The translations under genes were made by a program, and so were the position numbers. The notes below the pieces were generated by a model that saw only the letters and a program-made list of their open reading frames with translations, was not told the DNA's origin and did not search any database. Of a stretch of DNA of 5,254 nucleotides, positions 1-5,254 are shown in pieces. Position 1 is the first letter of the stretch; the number at the start of each line of letters is the position of its first letter. The DNA is from Candidatus Poribacteria bacterium (GTDB lineage Bacteria > Poribacteria > WGA-4E > B28-G17), in assembly GCA_003645735.1 (NCBI GenBank), contig QNBQ01000163.1, positions 1 to 5,254 on the forward strand. Reading direction: 5' to 3'.

Positions 1-2
1 AG

Positions 3-338
3 GGGAGGGTGGCCGTTCTGATAAACGAGGGGTGTTGCAGCGCGTGCGAGCATTTCGTTTCAGGGATGAGGGAGGCGGGGGCGATACTGGTCGGCAGGCC
101 GACGAGCGGGGCCTGCGGCTGGCAGAGGAGGATAGAGCTGGCCGAGGGGATCGTCCTCTTCTGTTCGATGACCTTCCCCCTGCACGGGAAGATCCCCTCG
201 CCGCTCAACGGCATACCGCCCCACAGGTTCGTCTCGCCCGCGATCGAGGACATCCGCTCCGGCCGCGACGTCTGGCTGGAGGAGGCGATGAGGGTTTTGA
301 GGGAGGGCGTTGTCGATCCGGATATCGGCGTGATATAA
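3..338 (+). CDS. S41 family peptidase, C-terminal part (5' end outside window)
   Basis: The frame is already open at the left edge and ends at TAA 336-338, so only about 111 C-terminal residues are present. The stretch VAVLINEG followed by CCSACEHF matches the nucleophile loop of S41 (Ctp/Tsp/tricorn-like) serine peptidases, usually written NEGSASASE. By alignment with E. coli Tsp, the catalytic Ser is the one encoded at 39-41. VGRPTSGACGWQ matches the VGEPTFGKG block, but alanine stands where the Tsp-type catalytic lysine would be. The gene may therefore belong to the lysine-independent, tricorn/IRBP-like branch of S41. The tail is typical of the family: a GIPP motif, then SPAIEDIRSGRD and a final helix ending near VLREG. 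Such enzymes usually cleave proteins or peptides near C-termini, often in the envelope. The signal peptide and any PDZ domain would lie upstream, so location and exact subfamily cannot be judged. Three cysteines flank the active serine, which is unusual. Confidence 0.85.
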   Translation, partial: GRVAVLINEGCCSACEHFVSGMREAGAILVGRPTSGACGWQRRIELAEGIVLFCSMTFPLHGKIPSPLNGIPPHRFVSPAIEDIRSGRDVWLEEAMRVLREGVVDPDIGVI

Positions 339-339
339 T
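310..339 (+). promoter_or_regulatory. Sigma70-like promoter with extended -10 for the toxin-antitoxin pair
   Basis: TATAAT at 334-339 is a perfect -10 hexamer and is preceded by TG-n at 331-333, an extended -10. A -35-like TTGTCG lies at 310-315 with an 18-base spacer and matches TTGACA at four of six positions. Initiation would fall near 345-347, leaving a leader of about 20 bases that contains only the ribosome site. The promoter lies inside the end of the upstream peptidase gene, whose TAA stop (336-338) is part of the -10 box. This gives the module its own transcription. Confidence 0.7.
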
Positions 340-352
340 TGGCCCCGAACTC

Positions 353-358
353 GGAGGT
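353..358 (+). promoter_or_regulatory. Ribosome binding site that fixes the antitoxin start
   Basis: GGAGGT lies 7 bases before ATG 366. It selects that ATG over the in-frame TTG at 339, which has no such site and overlaps the predicted -10 box. Confidence 0.8.
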
Positions 359-365
359 GGTTTCA

Positions 366-620
366 ATGGCCGAAAAAGTGGACTGGCGGAAATACATCCA
401 TTCGGATCCCGAAATCTTATCAGGCAAGCCTGTGGTGAAGGGCACCCGTCTCTCGGTTGAGTTCATACTCAACCTCCTCGCCGCGGGATGGAGCGAAGAG
501 CAGATCTTGGAAAACTACCCCGCTCTAACCAGGGAATCGCTCAGAGCTGTGTTCGCATTCGCAGCGGAGTGCATGCGTGAAGAAGCTCTATACGTCTTGT
601 CCACCGGCTCAAAGCGATGA
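366..620 (+). CDS. DUF433 domain antitoxin (COG2442-like)
   Basis: This 84-residue protein has the DUF433 signature: IHSDPEILSGKPVVKGTRLS at residues 11-30, then a helix with LLAAGWSEEQILENYP and the closing LTRESLRAVFAFAAE. It is a full-length single-domain member. DUF433 proteins are small helix-turn-helix-like proteins, predicted to act as antitoxins and repressors when placed before a DUF5615/PIN-like gene, exactly the arrangement here. Its TGA overlaps the toxin ATG (ATGA 617-620), implying translational coupling. By analogy with type II systems it would bind the toxin and repress its own promoter just upstream; this is inference. Four of its six arginines use CGN codons and only one AGG, unlike the AGG-rich genes downstream. 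Start ATG 366 is chosen for its strong ribosome site. The family call is firm; the antitoxin role rests on gene context. Confidence 0.9.
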   Translation: MAEKVDWRKYIHSDPEILSGKPVVKGTRLSVEFILNLLAAGWSEEQILENYPALTRESLRAVFAFAAECMREEALYVLSTGSKR

Positions 621-982
621 GATTTCTGGCGGATGAGAATTTCCCGTTGAAAAGCGTATTCCAACTTCGGAAGGCTGGCTACGATGTGAAAGCCATAGCC
701 GAGGGATTCTCAGGAGCGAAAGATAAAGAGGTTTTGTCCATAGCGGCTGAGGAGAAGCGGATTTTATTGACATTTGACCGGGATTACGGGGAATTGATCT
801 ATCGTCTTGAATCTCCCGTTCCAGAGGGAGTGATTTTCTTCCGCTTCACACCTTCTTCCCCACAGGAGCCTGCCGATTATGTACTTGCCTTGTTAAGGAT
901 ACCTGGGCTGGAAGTAATTGGGATGTTCACGGTTGTCGAGCGGGATCGGGTTCGTCAGAGGCCGCTGCCCAGGAGGGCTTGA
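617..982 (+). CDS. DUF5615 PIN-like toxin (predicted ribonuclease, COG4634-like)
   Basis: This 121-residue protein starts with MRFLADENFP, the hallmark of DUF5615 PIN-like proteins, and continues with a helix, LRKAGYDV, and the block LLTFDRDYGEL. Visible acidic residues suited to metal binding are Asp6, Glu7, Asp36, Asp54 and Asp56, which match the usual PIN-like pattern, so the active site looks intact. Family members of this length are predicted RNases that act as toxins in pairs with DUF433 proteins. The substrate RNA cannot be told from sequence. The start codon overlaps the antitoxin stop as ATGA, so the toxin depends on antitoxin translation. The C-terminus ends in a basic tail, RQRPLPRRA, of unclear purpose. 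Eight of 13 arginines are CGN; three of the four AGG codons are in this last tail. The fold assignment is secure; toxicity is inferred from context. Confidence 0.9.
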   Translation: MRFLADENFPLKSVFQLRKAGYDVKAIAEGFSGAKDKEVLSIAAEEKRILLTFDRDYGELIYRLESPVPEGVIFFRFTPSSPQEPADYVLALLRIPGLEVIGMFTVVERDRVRQRPLPRRA

Positions 983-995
983 CCTAAACCCTGAT

Positions 996-1014
996 GGGTG
1001 ATATAGTATCGCCC
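996..1014 (+). terminator. Hairpin just after the toxin gene, weak terminator candidate
   Basis: GGGTGATA (996-1003) can pair with TATCGCCC (1007-1014) over eight base pairs, one a G-U wobble, with a TAG loop. It begins 13 bases after the toxin stop. No run of T follows, so it is not a standard intrinsic terminator. It may protect the 3' end of the mRNA, or be chance. Beyond it, the spacer to 1197 shows a palindrome, CCCGATCGGG at 1035-1044, and no convincing gene or promoter. Confidence 0.3.
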
Positions 1015-1184
1015 GAAGGCGGTCGGCGCTGAAGCCCGATCGGGGAAACGCGCGATGGTCGTCCCGGTTTTGTTGTTTGTGACGCCCATTCATGAGCCTT
1101 TTCATCCCGCCGGCGCTCGCCCTCCCCTGGCTCAGCGTCGCCTGGTTCCACGAAACCTAACCGCTTTGCTGGGCGAAACGCTCT

Positions 1185-1192
1185 GGGGGTGA
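1185..1192 (+). promoter_or_regulatory. Ribosome binding site supporting start 1198 of the DUF366 gene
   Basis: GGGGGTGA differs from the ideal GGAGGTGA at one base and ends 5 bases before ATG 1198. It overlaps the alternative GTG at 1189, which would therefore lack a ribosome site of its own. A third in-frame candidate, ATG 1207, would be spaced too far from it. Confidence 0.6.
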
Positions 1193-1197
1193 GGGCG

Positions 1198-1755
1198 ATG
1201 AGGTGGATGTTCGTCGATGAGAGGATCGATTACACGGGCGAGCAGCTCAGATCCCATTGGATACTCGAGAGGTTCGGGATCGCCGGGGACGCGATCGTCT
1301 CCTTCCTCGGGAGGTGTGATGTGGGGTTCGAGGAGATGGTCGACCTGGCCGACGTCCTGGAGGGGAAGCCGATAAAAAGCGAGCTGATGCTGCACATCAT
1401 AGCCGAGCACTTCGACCCCGACATCGAGAGGGCGATCCTCAGACAGAGGCTGTTCATCTCGATAATCGTCGAGGAGCTGAACCGGATGCTCGGGAGGCCC
1501 GTCTTCCTCCGTCGAGGGGACGACATATACGACGGCGATAGAAAGCTGTCCGTTTCGATCGCCACCTGCTCGCCCGTATCATCGCTCATGCACACCGGCC
1601 TGAACGTGACGGCCAAGGGGGCGCCGGTGAGGGCCGCCGGGCTTGAGGATTACGAGGTCGACCCCCGCCAGCTGGCGGAGGCGGTTATGAGGAGATACGT
1701 CGAGGAGATGGAAGGGGTGGGGGCTGCCAAGGTCAAGGTCAGATGGGTGAGGTAG
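1198..1755 (+). CDS. DUF366 family protein, function unknown
   Basis: This 185-residue protein is recognised as DUF366, an uncharacterised family that I recall mainly from archaea and some deep-branching bacteria. The blocks seen are: FVDERIDYTGEQLRSHW (5-21), a CDV...EEMVDL segment (40-50), ILRQRLFISIIVEEL (80-94), GDDIYDGDRKLSVSIAT (107-123), SPVSSLMHTGLNV (125-137), and a KVKVRWV C-terminus. It has no signal peptide or membrane segment, so it is probably cytosolic. I vaguely recall a link to the biotin/lipoate ligase-like fold for this family, but cannot confirm it here. It is full length. GTG 1189 and ATG 1207 are alternative starts; ATG 1198 has the best-spaced ribosome site. The next gene follows after 12 bases, indicating an operon. 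Arginine codons are 10 AGG, 5 AGA and 4 CGN, the host-like pattern. The family call is fairly sure; no biochemical role is proposed. Confidence 0.75.
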   Translation: MRWMFVDERIDYTGEQLRSHWILERFGIAGDAIVSFLGRCDVGFEEMVDLADVLEGKPIKSELMLHIIAEHFDPDIERAILRQRLFISIIVEELNRMLGRPVFLRRGDDIYDGDRKLSVSIATCSPVSSLMHTGLNVTAKGAPVRAAGLEDYEVDPRQLAEAVMRRYVEEMEGVGAAKVKVRWVR

Positions 1756-1767
1756 GGGAGGTGCATC

Positions 1768-3942
1768 ATGGACAGAAAGGAGGAGCTTGAAAGGCTTCTG
1801 AGGATCCTCCCGAAAAGCGAGCCCTGGGAGAGGTGGCTTCGGGAGTCGGGGGAGCTTCCCCCGGACTTCGATTCGCTCCCCTCGATCCCCGATCTGCCCG
1901 ATCCGCTTGAGGGGGTTGGGTCGCCTGAGGATTGGAGGAGGAAGAGGGATCGGATAAAGGCTCTCTTCCACAGGTATGTGATCGGGACCGTCCCGCCGCC
2001 CCCCGAAAACCTCAGGTCGAAGGTTCTGAGGAGCTACAGGGATGAGGGTGCCCGGGTCGAGGAGATCCTCCTGGAGTTCGGCCCGAGCTACAAGGCGAAG
2101 CTCTGGATGGAGCTGATGATACCCGAGGGGGAGGGGCCTTTCCCCGTCTTCATGACCCAGCACAACCACAGGGGCTGGGCGCGGATAGCGGTGAGCAGGG
2201 GATACATCGGCTGCGTCTACGCGGGGGCCGACTCCAGGGACGACACCGACACCTTTCTGGAGGCCTATCCCGAATACGACTGGTCGAGGCTGACCAGGAG
2301 GGCGTGGGCCGCCGGGAGGTGTATCGACTATTTGATGACACTGCCGTTCGTCGATAAGGGGAAGATCGCCCTGACGGGCCACTCACGCAACGGGAAGCAG
2401 TCGCTCATCGCCTCCGCGCTCGACGAGCGGATATCGGTCGTCATCTCCAGCAGCTCCGGGGCGGGCGGCGCGATGCCCTACCGCTATTTCACGGAGGCGC
2501 ACTTCGGCGAGGGGATAGAGCTTCTGACCAGGGTCTTCCCCGACTGGTTCCATCCGCGCCTCAGGTTCTTCGCCGGCAGGGAGCATAAGCTCCCGGTCGA
2601 CAACCACGAGCTCATAGCGCTTTCGGCCCCCAGGCCCTGCCTCCTGAGCATAGCGCTCAACGACCCCGTCGAGAGCAGCTGGGCGATGCAGCAGGTTTAT
2701 CTGGCCGCTAAAAGGGTCTACGAGTTCCTGGGGGCGGGGGATAAGATCCGGATCATGTGGAGGCCCGGATCGCACGAGACGTGGGCGACGGTCATCGAGA
2801 GGTATCTGGACTGGTGCGACCTGCACTTCGGGAGGGGCGAGTTCGACTTCCCCGAGAGGCTGATCCATCCGTGCGATTTCGAGGGGTGGCGGCGGAGATA
2901 CGTGACGCTGGTCTCGGGGGAGGAGGTCGAGGGCCGTGGGGATCCGCTCGGCGACCTCGAGGATATCAGCTCGATCGAGGAGTGGGAGCGTCGTAAGGAG
3001 GCGGTGAGGGAGGAGGTTAGAAGGATGTTGGGCGAGGAGCCGCCGAGGGTCAGGGCAGGCGCTGAGGGATACGGGATCGAGCCGGGCCATATCGCATCGA
3101 TGCTGGGAAGGGGAGGAGCGGGGGAGGGGATCGAGAAGGAGGGCCTGGTCTTCGGCGATTATATCGCAGCCGACGTCTACACCCCCGCCGGGCTGAAGGG
3201 GTCGGGCGAGAAAAGGCCCGCCGTTCTGTGGCTGCATCCCTTCTCCTTCTCGAACGGATATGTGGCCGGATACAGGCGGGGCGAGCAGGTATTCAGGAGG
3301 CTCGCCCGCCGGGGGTACGTCGTCTTCTGCTTCGATCAGATAGGGTTCGGCAGGAGGATAGAGGAGGCGGAGGGGTTTTACGAGAGGCATCCGCTCTGGT
3401 CGTTGATGGGCAAGATGGTCAGGGACGTCCGGGCGGCGTTGGACGTCTTGGCTGAGCTGCCCTACGTGGATGAGGGGAGGATCTTCGGGCTGGGATACGC
3501 GCTCGGGGGGATGGTCGGCCTGCACGTCGGGATCCTCGACGACAGGTTCGCCGGCTTCGCGTCGGTCTGCGGTTTCACGCCTATGAGGCTCGACACGCCC
3601 GAAAAAGGGACGGGCGGGGTGAGGAGGTGGTCGCACCTCTACATGTTGATCCCGAAGCTCGGCTTTTACATCGGACGGGAGTCTGAGATACCTTACGATT
3701 ACCACATGCTGCTCGCCGCCTTCGCTCCGAAGCCCGTTTTGGTCGTCGCGCCCACCTTGGACAGGGAGGCTACGGTTGAGGACGTGAGGCTGTGCGTCGA
3801 GAGGGCGAGGAGGATCTATTCGCTTTACGGAGCCGAGGGGAATTTGAAGCTCGTAACCCCCGAGGACTACAACCGGTTCGGCCCCGAGGCGCAGGATATC
3901 GTCCTGGAGTGGCTCGATTCGGTTTCTAAGTATAAATCCTGA
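1768..3942 (+). CDS. Tandem alpha/beta-hydrolase: CE15-like esterase fused to a degenerate second hydrolase unit
   Basis: This 724-residue protein has two homologous hydrolase units. Unit A (about 52-355) has GHSRNGK at 204-210, the nucleophile elbow typical of CE15 glucuronoyl esterases, so Ser206 is the nucleophile. It also has SSGAGG (229-234), LPVDNHELIALSAPRP (275-290), an acid candidate at Asp299 or Glu302, and catalytic-type His336 in GSHETW. Unit B (about 402-718) resembles acetylxylan-esterase/dienelactone-hydrolase relatives: LHPFSFSNGY (489-498), FDQIGFG (522-528), IPYDYHMLLAAFAPKP (641-656). Its elbow reads GYALGG (576-581), with Ala578 for serine, and Tyr701/Asn702 stand where histidine is expected, so unit B is probably inactive. 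No signal peptide is visible, unlike typical secreted CE15 enzymes, so it may act inside the cell on imported sugar or uronate esters; this is inference. GGAGGTG at 1757-1763 supports the start. It follows the DUF366 gene by 12 bases. The substrate is unknown; the acid residue is uncertain. Confidence 0.8.
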   Translation: MDRKEELERLLRILPKSEPWERWLRESGELPPDFDSLPSIPDLPDPLEGVGSPEDWRRKRDRIKALFHRYVIGTVPPPPENLRSKVLRSYRDEGARVEEILLEFGPSYKAKLWMELMIPEGEGPFPVFMTQHNHRGWARIAVSRGYIGCVYAGADSRDDTDTFLEAYPEYDWSRLTRRAWAAGRCIDYLMTLPFVDKGKIALTGHSRNGKQSLIASALDERISVVISSSSGAGGAMPYRYFTEAHFGEGIELLTRVFPDWFHPRLRFFAGREHKLPVDNHELIALSAPRPCLLSIALNDPVESSWAMQQVYLAAKRVYEFLGAGDKIRIMWRPGSHETWATVIERYLDWCDLHFGRGEFDFPERLIHPCDFEGWRRRYVTLVSGEEVEGRGDPLGDLEDISSIEEWERRKEAVREEVRRMLGEEPPRVRAGAEGYGIEPGHIASMLGRGGAGEGIEKEGLVFGDYIAADVYTPAGLKGSGEKRPAVLWLHPFSFSNGYVAGYRRGEQVFRRLARRGYVVFCFDQIGFGRRIEEAEGFYERHPLWSLMGKMVRDVRAALDVLAELPYVDEGRIFGLGYALGGMVGLHVGILDDRFAGFASVCGFTPMRLDTPEKGTGGVRRWSHLYMLIPKLGFYIGRESEIPYDYHMLLAAFAPKPVLVVAPTLDREATVEDVRLCVERARRIYSLYGAEGNLKLVTPEDYNRFGPEAQDIVLEWLDSVSKYKS

Positions 3943-3988
3943 TGGAAATTTCGGGGCGAATACTGTTGACATTCGCTTAATGTTTCCA
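3943..3988. repeat. Nested inverted repeats around the -35 box
   Basis: Inner arms GCGAAT (3956-3961) and ATTCGC (3971-3976) are perfect inverted copies separated by nine bases. Outer arms TGGAAA (3943-3948) and TTTCCA (3983-3988) are also perfect. The outer pair starts right after the esterase stop codon. The inner pair straddles the -35 hexamer of the next promoter, as an operator would. In RNA the same sequence could fold into a two-tier hairpin at the end of the upstream transcript, but no T run follows. Confidence 0.45.
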
Positions 3989-3994
3989 TAGACT
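3966..3994 (+). promoter_or_regulatory. Sigma70-like promoter for the GAF-domain gene
   Basis: A perfect TTGACA (-35) lies at 3966-3971, then a 17-base spacer, then TAGACT at 3989-3994, which matches TATAAT at four of six positions. Initiation near 4001 would give a leader of about 36 bases before the proposed TTG start. It lies between the esterase stop and the GAF gene, so the latter is likely transcribed separately. Confidence 0.65.
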
Positions 3995-4036
3995 CGACCC
4001 GATAAATTTGTAGGAGCGGAAGGGGGTTGGATATCC

Positions 4037-5254
4037 TTGGATCGAGGGCGGTTGTTTGAGAAGATATGTCGGATGACCGTTGAGATGTCGGGCGTTGATG
4101 CGGCCTGGATAGGGCTTTTAGACGAGGGGACCGGCAAGGTGAGGCCCGTTGCTCAGGTGGGGTTTGAAGATGTCTCCGCCGTTAGGTTTGAAAGCGAGCT
4201 GGCCGATCTGGAGGAGACGCCGATAGGCAGGGCGGTTCTTTCCGGGAAGCCTTATTCGGTTCAGGACGTGGAGGCGGAGACGACCCTGGGGCTGTGGCGT
4301 GACGAGGCGCTCAAGAGGGGATATAGATCGGCGGCGGCAATCCCGCTCGTTGTGGACGGCTCGCCCATAGGGGCGTTGGGCCTTTACAGCGGAAAGCCGG
4401 GGGCTTTCCCCGAGGGGAGGCTCAGGGAGCTGGAAGCCTTCATGGAGGTGGCGGCCGTAGCCATCAAAAGCTCCCAGTTGCTCGAAAGGGAGAGGAATTA
4501 CGCCTCGAGGCTGGAGATGTATCAGAGGGTCATCGGGTCGATGTTAGAGGAGAAGGGGCTGGAGAGCAAGCTTCGGACGGCGATTGACAGCCTGATGAGG
4601 GTGACAGGCGCCGAGATGGGGGGGATATACCTGGTGGAGGAGGATCAGCTCAGGCTTCAGGTCCACAGGAACATGCCGGATGACCTGGTGGCGGCCATCA
4701 GATACTACAGGTTCACAGGGGAAAGCTTTCCCTTCAAGCCCGGGATAACCAGGGAGAGGCTGTCCGATGAGGGGGGGATATGCGATCTGCTCAAGAGGCA
4801 CGGGATTCAATCGCTGATCTACCACCCCTTGAGGACGAAGGAGGAGGTTGTGGGCGCTCTGATCCTGGCATCGCCCAGGTATGACGCCTTCCCCGACGAG
4901 CTGGATCGCACCCTGCCTCCCCTGCTGGATCTCATATCGCTCATAATTTCCCACTCCGCCCTCCTGAGGAAGAGCGCCGAGAGATTGGCCAGGCTGAGCA
5001 TACTGCGCGATATAGACAAAGCGATCGTCTCGGAGCTGTCGATAGGGAGGGTGGTCGATGCCATATTGGAACACGTGTCGGCTGTCTCCGAGGTCGACAT
5101 GGTGGGCGTCAGCCTGCTTGACAGGAGATCAATGAGGTTCGATCTTATAAGGTTCAAGCTTCCGGACGGGTCGAGGATAGAGGAGGAGCCGTTCAAACTG
5201 GCCGACAGCCTCATGGATCAGCTCGTCTCCAAGGGCGAGCCGGTCATCATCTAC
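4037..5254 (+). CDS. Multi-GAF-domain sensory/signalling protein, N-terminal part (3' end outside window)
   Basis: The frame has no stop from 3992 to the right edge, giving 406 residues from TTG 4037. GAF domain 1 (about 5-143) shows AAWIGLLDEG, TPIGRAVLSGKP, and GYRSAAAIPLVVDGSPIGAL near 95-114. A helical linker, probably coiled coil (about 143-175), leads to GAF 2 (about 175-306), with AEMGGIYLVEEDQLRLQV, HGIQSLIYHPL and VVGALILASP. After a second helix, a third GAF-like unit begins near 323 (DIDKAIVSELSIGRVVDAIL, then VDMVGVSLLD) and is cut by the edge. GAF domains bind small ligands or mediate dimerisation; a histidine kinase, GGDEF or phosphatase output may lie beyond the edge, but none is visible. 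There is no signal peptide, so the protein is cytosolic as far as seen. TTG 4037 is preferred because it keeps the first GAF helix and has AGGGGG at 4021-4026, 10 bases upstream. ATG 4073 and ATG 4085 would truncate that helix. Confidence 0.8.
   Translation, partial: MDRGRLFEKICRMTVEMSGVDAAWIGLLDEGTGKVRPVAQVGFEDVSAVRFESELADLEETPIGRAVLSGKPYSVQDVEAETTLGLWRDEALKRGYRSAAAIPLVVDGSPIGALGLYSGKPGAFPEGRLRELEAFMEVAAVAIKSSQLLERERNYASRLEMYQRVIGSMLEEKGLESKLRTAIDSLMRVTGAEMGGIYLVEEDQLRLQVHRNMPDDLVAAIRYYRFTGESFPFKPGITRERLSDEGGICDLLKRHGIQSLIYHPLRTKEEVVGALILASPRYDAFPDELDRTLPPLLDLISLIISHSALLRKSAERLARLSILRDIDKAIVSELSIGRVVDAILEHVSAVSEVDMVGVSLLDRRSMRFDLIRFKLPDGSRIEEEPFKLADSLMDQLVSKGEPVIIY

Noticed and set aside
32..460. 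A 142-codon + strand frame across the peptidase end and antitoxin
   Set aside because: It lies out of frame with two recognisable proteins and has an Arg/Gly-rich, low-information translation.
1092..1160. A 22-residue frame MSLFIPPALALPWLSV resembling a leader peptide
   Set aside because: It is too short, has no ribosome site, and shows no attenuator-like structure or repeated codons after it.
1055..1192. A 45-codon open frame starting MVVPVLLFVTPIHEP before the DUF366 gene
   Set aside because: It has no good ribosome site or recognisable motif, is rich in Pro and Arg as expected of GC-rich spacer DNA, and would end in the ribosome site of the next gene.
1579..2382. A 267-codon open frame on the - strand
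   Set aside because: It is proline-rich and repetitive with no recognisable motif, and mirrors the DUF366 and hydrolase genes.
2383..4137. A 584-codon open frame on the - strand
   Set aside because: It is antisense to the double hydrolase, rich in Pro, Arg and Asp with no domain, and is explained by codon bias in the + strand gene.
4544..5214. Two - strand frames opposite the GAF gene
   Set aside because: The + strand frame gives clear GAF motifs through this whole stretch, so the opposite frames are shadows.
1..5254. CRISPR arrays, tRNA or rRNA genes, insertion sequences, attachment sites
   Set aside because: Reading both strands showed no spaced direct repeats, no RNA gene signatures, and no transposase or terminal repeats.

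Overview
The window looks like chromosomal DNA from an uncultivated, GC-rich bacterium. The bacterial assignment rests on sigma70-like promoters, strong GGAGG-type ribosome sites, an S41 (C-terminal-processing type) protease and a multi-GAF sensor. Most genes strongly favour AGG for arginine, as seen in some thermophilic or candidate-phylum bacteria (Poribacteria-like lineages are one guess). The sequence does not fix the taxon. All genes that I can support are on the + strand.

Layout: (1) 3-338 is the C-terminal end of an S41 peptidase that enters from the left. (2) 310-982 is a compact DUF433 antitoxin / DUF5615 PIN-like toxin module. Its promoter lies inside the end of the protease gene, and the two genes overlap by ATGA. 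Its arginine codons differ clearly from those of its neighbours, which suggests acquisition by transfer. (3) 983-1197 is a non-coding spacer with a small hairpin just after the toxin. (4) 1198-3942 is a two-gene unit: a DUF366-family protein of unknown function, then after 12 bases a 724-residue esterase made of two homologous alpha/beta-hydrolase units. The first unit carries a glucuronoyl-esterase-like (CE15-like) active site; the second has lost the nucleophile serine and apparently the histidine. (5) 3943-4036 holds nested inverted repeats and a near-consensus promoter. (6) From 4037 a GAF-domain signalling protein begins, probably at TTG, and runs off the right edge with no stop.

The protease and the GAF protein are probably unrelated neighbours. 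The toxin-antitoxin pair is self-contained. DUF366 and the double hydrolase are very probably co-transcribed, but no shared pathway can be read from the sequence. I do not see a clearly new multi-gene system. The most unusual items are the tandem active/inactive esterase with its DUF366 partner, the cysteine-rich nucleophile loop of the S41 peptidase, and the two tightly packed promoters.
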